Source: Heterostelium album PN500
Taxonomy: Eukaryota; Evosea; Eumycetozoa; Acytosteliales; Acytosteliaceae
Reading direction: 5' to 3'
NCBI RefSeq assembly: GCF_000004825.1
Contig: NW_008805091.1
Location: 124,001-188,000 of the forward strand
DNA length: 64,000 bases
The notes beneath the pieces are model-generated. The model made no database searches. It was given only the letters and a program-made list of their open reading frames with translations, and had not been told where the DNA came from. Shown in pieces: positions 34,133-46,623 of this stretch. Numbering within the stretch: position 1 is the stretch's first letter; the number at the start of each line of letters is the position of its first letter. The position numbers and the translations under genes are program-made.

Positions 34133-35526
34133 CTACTCTGCTTTCTTGTTGTTGTTGTTGTTATTCTTCTTCTTCTTTGGCAAATCGGATTGACATTTAG
34201 AGCAGTTACAACTGAATCCATAGTTATCAAAGAGATGTGATTGTCGATCGATGTAATCTTTGTTGGGATCACCATAGGCTATGAGTAGCTCATCACCTGC
34301 TTTCAGTGGTTTCAATGCTGTGAGGTGTGCAGTATGATCGGTTGGGAATGCCAAATAACAATTAGGATCACAACTATGATTGATAAACGAAGTCAAATAG
34401 AACAGTCCAATACCCGATGAAGTAGATGCCGCTTTCGGTTCTGTCGCACCAACTTCTATTCCCAATGTATTTATATATAGTATCTGCATAACTCTAACGA
34501 ACCAATCATAATTAAATCCTTTAAATTTATCATTAATAACCAACACAATTGTGAATATATATTTTATATAAAAGTAGTTAAACTACTCCTATCTACTTAC
34601 TTTTCTTATTTGATTCTTTTGTTAATAATGCTCTTTGAAATAGGTTATAATCATCTTTCCATTCTAATGGTGGATCTCTCTAAAAGTTTGATGTTATGTT
34701 TTAGTTGAATTGAATTCTTAAGATAGTTGAGATAGTAGTAGTATGTAGTAACTTACTTTTGCAAATGATAAAACTTGTAGATTCTCCCAATGCTCCATAT
34801 TCTTTTGAAAGTGATAACCAAGTAGAATTCTAGCGAGTATCTTTGCAGCCAATATTGGAAATCTTCGCTTCTCTACTGCTGTATACTTTAAGATCTCTGA
34901 GAACCCCGATGTACTCGGACAGCTTGCAAGATGATATTGAATATCCGATTCACTCTTACATTGCTCCGAGCAATATCTAGTTGAACACTTTACACATTTA
35001 GAGAATAGATCATCGAAATCATCATCTTTCTTTTGTTTTGATTTTTCAATTTTATCTTTATCCAACGATTTCAAACAATGATTACAAATCTGCATTGTTA
35101 AATTAATTAATTAGTTATCTTTTATGTTTTTTTTTCTTTTTATTTTTTATCTTTTACAACAACAACAATAATAGTAACAAACATCATCATCATCATCATC
35201 ATCATAATCATTATACATACAGTTTTATTGTCAATTTCTAATGATTGATAAGAAACAAAAGGTTTCTCAGTATAGATGACTTGACCTGATTGAACATCTA
35301 GTTTAGTAAATAAACCTCTACCTCTTAATGAATCACCACTATCCTTAATGATTAGTTTATTATGATTGTTGGCACCAATGATTCTGCTATAGATACTGTT
35401 CAATGTTTGATCTTGGTTGGTAGTAGAACTATTAGTGCAATATCTCTTAATACTAACACTAACAGTTGAAGATCTTATAAAACTACCAATAACATTATTT
35501 CTACTAATTAAACAATTTTTGATCAT
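34133..35526 (-). CDS. SET domain protein with MYND finger (SMYD type), 367 aa
   Basis: Four exons: 35526-35221, 35089-34757, 34679-34601 and 34518-34133. The first 35 residues are basic and hydroxylated without acids (RNNVIGSFIRSSTVSVSIKRY), like a mitochondrial presequence. The SET domain begins at about 68 ('RGRGLFTKLDVQSGQVIYTEKPFVS'). It is split by a MYND zinc finger at about 103-158 (CNHC, CVKC, YCSEQC, HLASC) with a Lys/Asp-rich insert, and resumes with 'FINHSCDPNCYL' and 'GDELLIAYGD'. The post-SET CxCxxC (CNCSKC) is present. The family comprises SAM-dependent lysine methyltransferases; the substrate is unknown. Confidence 0.82.
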
Positions 35527-35698
35527 TTTTCTAATTAAGGTTATAAAAAACTTTAGTCTAAGTGATCACATGATTTTATTTTTTTTGCATATTTATTATT
35601 AAAAACAATTAGTAGTTTATAGTTATTCAACTTATAAAAGATTAACAACAATAGAAATTATATACAAATTTAATTATTTATTTTTTATTTATTTTTCA

Positions 35699-37306
35699 TT
35701 AAAATAGTTGTGATTGTTGTAATGATTGATTGATTTGAGTGTAGTTAATGAAACCACATTCAATTTGCTTATCATTACTGTAGTAGTCATTTATTTTCAA
35801 GAGGATATAGTTCTCATTGTCAAGTCTTTTAAGTTGTACTTTCTTTCTACTGTGGAAGGTTGTCATGGTAAGGAGTGAGATTGTGTTTGGAATAGATTGA
35901 ATGTCGTTGTTAAGAAGGAAACCATTGTTGAAATACAATCGCTTAACTGTTGGTGGAATATGAGATGCGATTTCTTCGTTGATCGAAAGTGAATAGTTCT
36001 CAATGTAGAGTGATTCCACTGATGGCGGTATGGTGACGACACTCAACGGTATGTCATTGGCGAGTTGTAGATGCAACTCCTTGACTGTCGCTGGAATAAA
36101 GTTGGTTGGAAGCTGTCTGTTCTCAAAGACATTCAATCTTAGGTATTTCAGCTGTGTCATCTGAGAGAGTAGATCGTCGGCCATCTTGTATGGTCCCTCA
36201 AGAAATTCCAACTTTTTCAAGCGGCTTGGAAGAATCTCTTTGGTGAGCGATAAACTCTGTGATTCCAATGGAATGTTCTCTTGGACAGAGAGGTGGAGTT
36301 CTGTAACTGATTGAGGGATATCTCCAGGTTGGATAATTCCAATGTCATTGTAATTCAAATATAGATACATTGTTTGAATGGATTTCAGAGGTTTGATGTT
36401 TGGTAACCAATTCAACTTCATCGAGATCTCTTTGATGCTGGTTGGAAACACGATCAATTCATTTAGATTATCGAGCTCACAATCTGAAATATATTCGAAT
36501 CTGAGTGTTTCAAGATTCTGTGGGAAGGTGTCGAGTTGCAACTCTCTTGGGTAGCTACGGAACTCCGCTTCCTTTAGATTCTTTGGTAGGAGACTGGTGC
36601 GAATAAAGGTAGTTCCGTTTCTCACTTCCGTTTCATCGTATTCATAGTTTCCAAAGGAAATGGTCTCAAGATTATCGGGTAGACATTTGAATGGGAAGTT
36701 ATCCTCGATGATAATTTCCTTGATGTTGGATGGAATCTTTTCGAATTTGAAATCTACTTCTCCTCGGAATTCGATGGTTCTTACATTAGAGTTTGCCAAT
36801 CTTTCATAAAACTTTGAAGTCATACTTTGATTTAAAGTATTTTCAAAGATAAGTTGGCTAACATTTTCAGGAATCAAAATATCATTTATATTTTGTTCAT
36901 CTTGAAAAATAAATTATTAATAATAATTTAAAAATAATAAAGATTTAATTTAAATATATTTACCATGATTAAATGGAATGTCAAATTTTATATAAGTATT
37001 TTGGATGTCGGATGTACTTCCAATATAGAGAATATTAGTTGGTTTGATATTGAGTGACTTTTTGAATTGGTCTTTGAATGAATTTAAAAAAAAGTGTTGG
37101 GTGGACTCTGGTTGATTCATAAAACTATCGTAGTAAATAGAATCACACTGGAGTAGTAGGTATTTATGTCTATCTTCAAACCATCTTTTACAAACTAGAC
37201 TGAATGTAATTCTATCTAAATTACAATCAAGATAGTTTATGATTTTGTATAATAAGATATGTGGTAAATTTACTGCTAAATTTAAAGAATTATTATCTTT
37301 ATTCAT
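35699..37306 (-). CDS. F-box protein with leucine-rich (FNIP-like) repeats, 514 aa
   Basis: Two exons, 37306-36964 and 36900-35699. An F-box-like region lies at about 14-55 (LPHILLYKIINYLDC..RITFSLVCKRW). The C-terminal 390 residues are irregular repeats built around 'IPxxVxxLxxxxN' and 'LPxxLxxLxF' (for example IPSNIKEIIIEDNF, LPDNLETISFGN, IPQSVTELHLSV), close to the FNIP repeats abundant in dictyostelids. Likely an SCF-type substrate adaptor, substrate unknown. It lies at the edge of a gene-poor region. Confidence 0.72.
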
Positions 37307-40300
37307 TTTTAATATCGAATAAAAAATTATTTTTAAAAATATATTATTTAATTTATTTCTAATTTAATGAAAAAGAGGAACAGGAACAAAAAAATTATTA
37401 TTGGAGACTACTACTATACTTGTATAACAAAAACATAAAAATTTTAATCAAAAAATAATAAAATGGTCAATAAGAATTATTACCTTATTAATAGCAACTT
37501 ATAATTATAATCCGTTAGCAATTCAATATTGGCATAGAAATTGGTTTCAATGTTACTTGAATATTCAAATTAAATATCCATTCTTTCATTATATTGGTAT
37601 TATTATTTAATGGGTTGGGTTATTAATAACAATAGTAGTTTACTGTTGTTCCTACCAAAGTATACATTACTGTTGCCTATTCTACCCAAATTATTTTTTT
37701 GTTTTTTTTCCATATTAAATTTGCACTATTTGTTATTTTTTTTTAATTTTTTTTTTTTCTAAATATAGTTAATGGTTTATGTAGATTTAAAATTATAAAA
37801 AAAAATTAGTAAAACATATAAAATTCATTTAATCTTGTATATCTATCTCATAATATTATTTTATTTTTATGCCAAAAATAAAAAAAAAACAAACATGGTA
37901 AGAAGGTCACAAACCAAATTGTATTGTATTTGTTTGTACTGTTCTATTGCATTCTCTTATAGAATGTATTTTAAATACTATACTCTCTCCATGTAGGTAG
38001 ATCCATCCATCTATTTTATTCATCTTTTAGAATCAAAATATTTTGAGTAGTGAACTGAATTGCATGACAATAGTTTATGTTTTTTGCTGCTTGTACAACA
38101 AAATACAAGCAGATCTTTAGTTTTATGACAACCCCACCCATTATTTCCCACTTTTTTTCTACTTTACTTCTACCACGCATTCCATCAGCCAATTCACACA
38201 GCACTGAAAAAGTGTGTGAACATCTCGCAACAGGCAAAATAAAACAAAAAAAAAACGACTACCAATCTTTTTATATTTACAACAAGACAAATATTTTTAT
38301 ACCCAGTAATATTGATTCTATGACTGGTTATTCAGTACTGAAAAATGAGTGATATGATGTTATATCATCATAATTAGTTTTAATTGAATAAAATAAATCT
38401 ATTACAGATGAAATAAATCAAATGATCGAATGAACACTAATTAGGTAATAGATATTGCATTTTCTTTCTTTTCTAAAGCTATTATTATCATAAGTCGCCA
38501 ATAACAATAGAGGTAAGATGATTGTTGAATATCACCCACTAATTATAATCTTACCATTCAAATGAAAAATTCTATGTTTATTTGGATGAGAATTAAAGCA
38601 AGCAAATAGATATAAAGAATAAACAACAAAGTATGAAATTACTCGCTTCAATGTACATCTGTACTATTGAATAACATATGCAATGATAGAATGATGGAAG
38701 TGGCTAAACTGAATGAGTTGTTGTTGCAGTTGTAAATGAATCTATTCTATTGCTATCATTATTATAATAAGATGATGGTTTGTGTAATATATCATTATGT
38801 CTTTTAGTCCAACGAGATAATAAAAGAAGCAAACAAAAGTGTTTTTTTTTATTTTAGCGCCAAAATCATTATTTTAATTTTTTATGTTAAAATTGAACTT
38901 GAGAAAATCTAAACTGAACTACCAGAAAGTCTACTTTTCATCCTTTGTATTTTTACTACTCCATGATTTTTATTACCTTTTTGATTAATTATCTCGAATA
39001 TCAGAATCAGTGATCAAAAGATCACATTTAAGGCTTCAAGTTTGAAAATTTAATATGTTTGTTTTGCAAAACGAATATAATTATAAAAATATATCAATGA
39101 GTGATATCTATATACTTTGGAAATCTATGACTTGTTCAATTTAAAATAAAATTTTGGAAAGTTCTAATAGAAGGTACCCTCTAATAAACTTGAATAATAA
39201 ATTTTGTAAAAGAATGAAAACAGATCAAATAGAAATTGTTTTTATATTATCCAACAAAAAACTTGATCAAGTTTAATATTTTCTATTTTAATTTTAATAT
39301 ATATATATACCAGTTTAAAAAAATAACATAAATGGTTAAACCAAGGAAAATTCAAAAACCATCAAGTATGGGTAAAAAATCCCAAAGGTTCCAATCCAAA
39401 AATCTTTTGAAAGAAGAATTTATTTGTTCTTTATTCCAAAGGAAGAGATGTATATACAAAAATTGTCATTGGGTGAGGGCATAAAGTTCAATCAAAAACC
39501 AACTATAAGAAAGTATAAATAAAAATAAATTTAATTCTATATGTGTTCAGGTTGTTTTTTTTTGTATTCTTGCATTATCTTATTTTTGCAAATTCACACA
39601 GAAGACAATATATTAATGAAACAACTCGATATTCATATTTTATTAAATTTCACATATATTATAATCACTGTGTATTTACTAGTATTTAGAGACATACTCA
39701 ATCAGAGAAAACAAGAACCACGGTAGTTCTGGTACAGTTGGATCTGTTAATAAGTCTCTACCAATCAAGGTTCTGGAGTTGGGTTTTTGAATTTTCCTTG
39801 GTTTAATCATTTATATTATTTAAACTCGTATAATAAACCATAAATTTAATAACTCTTCACTGTAGTGTTGTATTTTGAAAAATGAACATGTAATAATGAA
39901 AAAACAACAATTACTAATTTATGATTAAAAAATTAGTTACACTTTGAACTGAAAGAATTATAACTTGAAAGCTAATACATAATAATTCACATTAACAAGA
40001 GATTGAATTAATTAAATTATTAAGTTTGATGAACGTGACCAAAGTTCACTTGAAAATATAATAAATCAAATTAATCGAACTTTGGGGTTATATTTGTGTG
40101 GGTTTGAAGTTCTGGTTTTTCTGAGGAAAAATAAACATGGATTTCCTTTTTTGTAGTTTCTAAATTTATTTTGAAGATGATTTTTATTCAATTTATTGTA
40201 AAGTTTCAACCTTACCTTTAACTTTTCTAGATTGATCATTAGCAATCACTACCCCTATTAACTACACTGGGAATCTTCAATGTCACACACACACTACATA

Positions 40301-41589
40301 ATTATCTGTGATTTAAAAGAATAGACTGATGAATCATCAATACCCCGACATAAATAAATTTCTAATTGTGTAAATCGAAATAAAAATAAAAAAAAAATAA
40401 AACTTTAAAATTGAAAATTCTTTTTGCATTAATATTTTTCATAAAAGCAAAAAAAAAACCAATGAAAAATTATATATATCATAAAACTATTCATTTTTTT
40501 TTTTAAATACCCCATTCACATTAAAAATAAATAAACAACACATTTTTAAATAGTTTGAAATCTTATGTATTGAATAAATTATTTAAACCTACACACCACC
40601 ACCATTACTATTACTATACAGCAACTTTAACAAGATAAAGCAACAACAATTAAATAAATATTTATCCATTCATTCATTTTATATCATTTTTCTTAAAAGT
40701 TAAAACAACAATAACAACAACAAACAAACAAACAAACACAACAAAAAGTTAATCGACAATTCAAACTACTTTGTGTTTAAAGAATAGATATCGACCACCC
40801 TCATTCAGTCAACCTGTAAGTTAAAAGAAATAAAGAAAGAAAGAGAGAAAAAAGAATAGTAGTAGTGATATATAAAACAGATAAATAAATAATAACATAT
40901 TGATAGAGATTGATAAATTTAATTAAGATTTAACAAACACCATATATATACAAGATAGTTAGTTGGAGAGTGTTATTACACAGTAATTATCAAATCTTAT
41001 TATCACAAAGAGCCTGCTAACACAACCACACACAAACATTTCTAAATATATATTTAAATATATATTTATATTTTGAATTTACTGAAATTTCGTTGTTTAT
41101 TTTAATATCTTACTGGCTGTTAGCTTTAAATTTTAAAGAGATATCACACACTAGTGAAGAAGAAACAAGAGAGGTTAATTTCAAACTCTAGATTATCTAA
41201 CATAAAACAAATAGGAATTACAGTACAGAAAATAATGATACACCGCCGGTGTTGCCAATCATTTATTTATTTCATACCTTTTATTTTCTTTCATTAATTC
41301 ACACCAGATAGGTAGACAAAAACAATAGTAATTTAAAATATATGCTTAAAAGCATAACTTGTTAGCCCTTCATTCCATTAATTTCAAACAAAAAACATAA
41401 TAATTTCTATTTTCTTTTAAAAGTTTTAAATATTTATTTATTTATTTTTTGTAAAATAATTTTAATTAATAGTAATAATAATAATATTTTAAATACATAT
41501 TTATACATATCAATAGCATTTCATTTATTAATTTTATTTATTTATTTTGTTAGTTTTATATTATTAAAAAAGAAAAACAAAAAAAAGAA
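37307..41589. other. Gene-poor 4.3-kb intergenic region
   Basis: Mostly AT-rich with long homopolymers. Notable content: a GC-richer patch at 38080-38240 (a short hairpin GCTTGTA...TACAAGC at 38089-38110 and open frames I cannot support as genes), an inverted-repeat structure at about 39313-39835 (own entry), and long A/C-rich leader-like DNA at 40560-41589 in front of the ethanolamine kinase gene. No tRNA or other RNA gene is recognised. Confidence 0.5.
39313..39835. repeat. Inverted repeat (~52 bp arms) enclosing about 420 bp
   Basis: The left arm (about 39313-39363) and the reverse complement of the right arm (about 39784-39835) share AGTTTAAA, then ATAAATG.TTAAACC, then AAGGAAAATTCAAAAACC, with few differences. 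In both arms the repeat contains an ATG opening the same reading: left M-V-KPRKIQKP-S, right (minus strand) M-I-KPRKIQKP-N-S. The left frame runs 50 codons, the right 43 codons. The structure could be the terminal inverted repeats of a short non-autonomous DNA transposon, or two head-to-head inward-facing 5' ends of a duplicated gene. No transposase is seen inside. Confidence 0.6.
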
Positions 41590-43162
41590 ATGAACAGCAT
41601 TGAAGAATTAGTAATTCCATCAACCAATCTACCAACATTAAAGGGTGGACCAACTCATGTTACACATGAAGTTGTGCATCCAGCCGAAACAGAAGAGGAA
41701 AATGCCACCTACAACCAATTGATGTAAGTAATTTTTAAATTTGACACACCATTGCTAACCATCTATTTTATAATTATCATTAGCTTATTGGTTTGATCAA
41801 CTTTTTTTTTTTTTTGAGTTAAATACAATAAAAAAAAAAAGAACTGAACAATATCAATGAATGAATTTGATTTTATATAAAATAAATTATTTTATTTAAA
41901 TTTCCATTTATTTTCATTTATACATTTAATTAATTGATTGATCTTTTTCTTTTTTTTTTTGATAAATAAAAATAAAATAATATTAAATTTGTTCTATTTT
42001 TTTTTATCTTTTTATTTTATTTAATATTATGATTTCTAGGAGTGTAATTAAAGAGTTGGTTGATGAGGATTTTGATATAAATGATATTACATTTAAGCCA
42101 ATGACTGGTGGTGTTACAAATACCTGTAAGCATATTATTAAAAAAAATTATTATTAGTTTGAAAGAAAAAAAAAAAAATTTAACCTTATTATTTATTTAT
42201 TATTTCTAGTATTTAAATGTTCATTTGTAAATAATCAAGGACAAAAGAAAACAATTATTATTAGATTATATGGAAAAGGAAGTGAGAATTTCATCGATAG
42301 AAAAGCTGAATCCTATATCCAATTTTTATTGAGTGGCAATGGTGTCGGTCCAAAGTTTTATGGAACCTTCAAGAATGGATGTATCTATGGTTTTGTTGAA
42401 GGCGATCAGTTGGAGTTGGTCGATCTCGACAATCCTAATATCTTACAACTCATTGCACAAGAAACTAGAAAGTGGCATTCATTGGATTTGAATCTCAAGA
42501 AACAACCATCACTCTTGATCTATTTGAACACATGGATTGAGAATGTCAAGACTTTATTAAAGACCGAAAAAGTAGATATCAACGTAGACTATTACATCAA
42601 AGAAACCGAAGAATTTGTTAAATTTATCACCACCAAATATAAACATCCGAGACACATTAATTTCTGTCATAACGATCTTATTCCTAGAAATATGATTTAT
42701 AATAGTGGAAATGGTAAATATTATAAGTTAAGAACAACAAAAAAGAAATCATTTACAACCTAATATTAATTTAAATCTAACTACTTTAATAATCAATTTA
42801 TAGATGTTGTAAAATATATTGATTTCGAATATTCTGGATATAATTATAGAGGTTTCGATATTGGTAATTTCTTTTGTGAATTCTCTGGTTTGGATTTAGA
42901 TTATACTAGATATCCAAAGATGAATGTGCAAAAGGAATTTATTAATTATTATTTATCTGCAAATGGTGATCAACCTACCGAAGAGGAAATTCACGAACTC
43001 TATATCGAAGCAAATCATTTCACACTTGGTTCTCACTTGATGTGGGGATTCTGGGGAATCGTTCAAAACTTCAACTCTACCATCGAATTTGATTATATTG
43101 GTTATGCACTCAAGAGATTCCAACAATATGATCTTGTAAAGAAGAAGGTTTACAATCTTTAA
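41590..43162 (+). CDS. etnk: Ethanolamine/choline kinase, 360 aa
   Basis: Four exons: 41590-41723, 42040-42125, 42210-42713 and 42804-43162, phases closing. The conserved parts of the choline/ethanolamine kinase family are in order: 'MTGGVTNTLFKC' (nucleotide loop, family GGxTNxL), 'IIIRLYGKGSENFIDRKAE', 'GPKFYGTFKNGCIYGFVEG', Brenner's motif HNDLIPRNMIY and the choline-kinase motif 'VKYIDFEYSGYNYRGFDIGNFFCEF'. It phosphorylates ethanolamine (or choline) for the Kennedy pathway of phospholipid synthesis in the cytosol. Ethanolamine kinase is favoured over choline kinase by overall resemblance, but substrate choice cannot be read with certainty. A long A/C-rich leader precedes the start. Confidence 0.85.
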
Positions 43163-43198
43163 TAGTTTTATCAAATTAAACCAATTATAATTAAATAA

Positions 43199-43200
43199 TA

Positions 43201-43236
<36 letters not shown>

Positions 43237-43245
43237 TTCACAAGA
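43199..43245 (+). repeat. (AAT)n microsatellite
   Basis: A run of AAT units with one AGT interruption in the short spacer between convergent genes. Confidence 0.85.
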
Positions 43246-43351
43246 ATTGTACAAAGACACTCAACTTCCAGATTATTACAACAAAATAAAGAAATACATC
43301 GATTTTATTTATATTAGAAAGTTTTTTATTTTTATGTTATCATTTTTTTAA

Positions 43352-44479
43352 TTATTCTTCAAAATCTGAAAAATCATCGGTTGTAGGTGTGGATGGAATG
43401 AATTTCTCTAAACTTGGGAATTCATCAGCAGGAACCTTTGCCCAGTCAGTGTAGACTTTAAATTGATGATAGAACTTGGGTACTTCATTTACACCAATCA
43501 GAGCATAACTAATATCCTGTTGTTGTTTGGAAATATCATCAAAAGTAGAGTTACTTTGACTTTTAACGTTTGATGGCAATTGTTGTTCAATGAATTTCTT
43601 AACCTTTCCTCTAATACCCGAATTCTTGATATCATCACAATGAACAATAAAAGATTCCTCAACATCATGAGGACTTGCTGTAGGTACCAATTTGGAACAC
43701 TATATCAATTACAAAAAATAGATTAATATCTATTAATTTTAAATAATAAATATATATAATCTTACTTGTAAATCATTTTTTTTAACATTCTCTCTATTCA
43801 TGTTAATCTCTATATATTTGATTTCCAAACTCTTTCCTTCTAATACTTCAAATTGTTCTCTTCTTTTTGATTCTGTTTTGGACCATAGGTTGTTGAAATA
43901 GGATTTTAAGAATTGTTGAACGTATGCTTTGGGAATTTGGTAATCTCCTGGGTTGTTCAACATTTGACGGATATGTGAGCATCCAGTATAATTTGGATCA
44001 ACCAATAAATCTAGGAGTGCTGGTTTTTGTTCCGAAGTTGGTGCCCAAATGCTAAAGTTAGCCATATCGATTCCTTGATTGGTTAAAATTTTCACTATTT
44101 GAGCAACTGAATAGTCGTCTGTATGATAATACATATCTGGTTGAATGGTTATGAATTTGGTAAAGATATTATCAATTAGAATAGGACTTAAACCATTGAT
44201 ACTATTTATTTTTGCCAAGGTAGCAATTCCTGTTAAAAATTCTCCTACATCACCACCCAATGTTCCTAGTTGATATTTTGAACTTCTTCCATCAACGCAA
44301 CCCCATAACACTTGACTAGGATCGACCCAGGTTAATTGCTGAAAGTGTTTATTGTCTAGCAGATATCTTGTCAATGATTGATTGTCTGAATCTTTAATCT
44401 GTCTTGAGTGATAACAAACAGGTTCTTCACCAATAACAAGATATATTAAATAAATAAAAAATATTATTATTATTTTCAT
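43352..44479 (-). CDS. Secreted protein with CVDGR motif, possibly carbonic-anhydrase-like, 353 aa
   Basis: Two exons, 44479-43766 and 43699-43352. Residues 1-17 are a signal peptide (MKIIIIFFIYLIYLVIG). Cys61 sits in WGCVDGRSSKYQLGTLGGDVGEF; the Cys-x-Asp-x-Arg pair followed by a Gly-Gly turn recalls the metal site of beta and cadmium (zeta) carbonic anhydrases. Candidate further ligands are His119 (YYHTDD) and Cys167/His169 (TGCSHIR). The spacing does not match either class exactly, so this is only a hint. The C-terminal 115 residues contain a helical region and an acidic Thr/Ser tail (STPTTDDFSDFEE). I do not recognise the family with confidence. Confidence 0.5.
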
Positions 44480-44892
44480 TTTAATTATAAATACTAATTT
44501 AAAAAAAAAAAAAGAAATATTGTGAAATGAACAATATTAATATTTTATGTTATGAATTTCATTATATCAACATCAATGAAATTTGTTATTGTCATATGAA
44601 ATTACAATTTAATAAATTTTTTAATTGAACAACTTGATAGATATGAATCATATTTATTGGTGCAAAAAAAAAAGTAAATTACTATGTAAATATTACTGAT
44701 CATATACAAGAAATTAAAAGATTTTTAATTTGATATGGGGTGATGGTTAAACAGGAACAATCACTCAAAAAAAATAATATCTTTTATCAAATATTTGTAT
44801 TGATATGGTGGTTACCCCCTTTCTATCACCTTCAAGATTTTTTTTTTAAATTATTTATTTATTTATTAGTTTGAGATAAATAAAATAACAAT

Positions 44893-46623
44893 TTAAAAAT
44901 CATAAATTCTTATGAATGGATCTCTTGTAGTTGTAAATGCATGATTCATTGAGAAATCCAGTGCAGTAACTATGTCAGTGTCAATACCAGACAAAGATCT
45001 AGCGATGACTTGCTTGGACATGTCAACTGCTACTACACTACCATCAGCAGCAGTACACCATAACAGCTTCTCTGATCCATTTGGATCGATTTTAAGTTGT
45101 TGAATAGGTGATTTACAAAATTGGAAAATTGATAGTTGTTTACTAATTTAATATTCATTTTTTTTGAATTATATGTTAGAATAATGTTATGTAGCATTTT
45201 TATAATTATTAATTTTTACATACTCTAAATTACGTTTATCATATTGATATATACAACCATCTTCATCACCACCATATATTTGATTACCCAAGACAGCACA
45301 ACAGTTGAATGCTGACTTGTGGTTGGTGGAACTGACCTGTGAAAATATCTTGTTGGAACGAATGTCATTGATGAGGAGTGAACCATCCTCGAGTGCCAAT
45401 AACACAAGTTTACCATCTGTACCAAACTCTCTTTCATCAAAAGTAACTAAATCTTTGTCATCACTCATGTTACATGAACTATATACAAAACAATCGTTGA
45501 CTGGTCTATTACTTGTATGAAGCGTTTGAATGGTTGAGGCTGTTGGTATATCCCACAGTCTTGCTGAACCATCTCTAGATGTAGCTATATATTGGTAGTT
45601 ATATATGAATAATCTAATTCTACTTTTAAAACTATTATTACTATTACTAGTTCAGACTTACAAACTAAATTTCTACCACGTTCAACAAATGAAGCAGAGG
45701 TAATACCACCGGTATGACCAGTGAGGGTAGTTGCACAGTTACCCTCTAGGGCATCCCAAATCTTTAATCTTGCATCTGAAGCACCACTCAATAATACTTT
45801 TCCACTTGGGAAGAATTTTGCGACGTCAACATCACCTGCATGTCCTTGTAATTTTCTCTATTATAGATGATATTCATTGAGTGTTGATTAATATATTGAT
45901 AGACAAGTTATTGACATAATACTTACTCTGACATGACCAGTTTCAGTTTCCATAATCTCAAGAATACCATCTGACGAACCGTATGCAACTACACTACCTT
46001 CAGAGGAAACACCTAGTGATGTAATCTGTAACTTTCAATTAGTTAATTCCGTTCCTTGAAGGTTTTTGATATACCAATAATCACTTACTCTGTTATTTCC
46101 TGCGATTCTATGTATTTTAGAGGGTGCTGTTATCTCTTGTTGAAATTTGTTGTATCCTACCGACAATCTATTTGGTTTAAACTATTCATTTATAGAGAGT
46201 AACAAACATATATTAATATTGTAAAAGTTTTACATTAAAGTATTTATCGATAGTTACAGCAGATGATTCAATTGTGAAATTGTTCTCAGTCTCCAATTTG
46301 TAGTTGTCTTTTGAGAGTTTGGTTGTTCGTACTGAAGAGTGTACAGAGTGATTCAATTGATCTCTGTAGGTGAGCCAGAAACAGTCGCTCTCCGATTGCA
46401 AGTAGAGTTGCCAATCGTATTGAACATCAATAGTCGGGAGGTAATGATAATCTTTGCTCTGTGTTATCGACTGAGTACCACTCTCACCAGCAGACTTATT
46501 TAATACATTTTTGTTCACATTGGCAAGCTGTGAGTTTATTGGTTTTTGTTGTTCATGTGGTGGTACGACTGATGACATTTCAACATCTTGTTGTTGTTGC
46601 TGTTGCTGTTGTTGTGTAGACAT
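44893..46623 (-). CDS. paaf1: Proteasomal ATPase-associated factor 1 homologue (WD40), 462 aa
   Basis: Six exons: 46623-46234, 46181-46089, 46025-45927, 45857-45662, 45584-45224 and 45142-44893, all in phase. After a poly-Gln start comes 'QYDWQLYLQSESDCFWLTYR', then WD repeats. Matches to human PAAF1 include 'FFPSGKVLLSGASDARLKIWDALEGNC' (human FFPSGLVVLSGGMDAQLKIW), 'GHTGGITSASFVERGRNLVSTSRDGSARLWD' (human GHKGGILDTAIVDRGRNVVSASRDGTARLWD) and 'FNCCAVLGNQIYGGDEDGCIYQYD'. PAAF1 binds 19S ATPases (Rpt subunits) and restrains assembly of the 26S proteasome. Confidence 0.92.

Noticed and set aside
38016-38237. 73-codon minus-strand frame in the gene-poor region, in a GC-richer patch
   Set aside because: Reads as mixed composition but lacks a good ATG context, splice partners or a recognisable motif; kept only as a note on the patch.
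40610-40630. ACAGCAA near 40617 reminiscent of the 3' motif of dictyostelid class I RNAs
   Set aside because: The full CCTTACAGCAA motif, the 5' pairing segment and an upstream DUSE-like box are not present.
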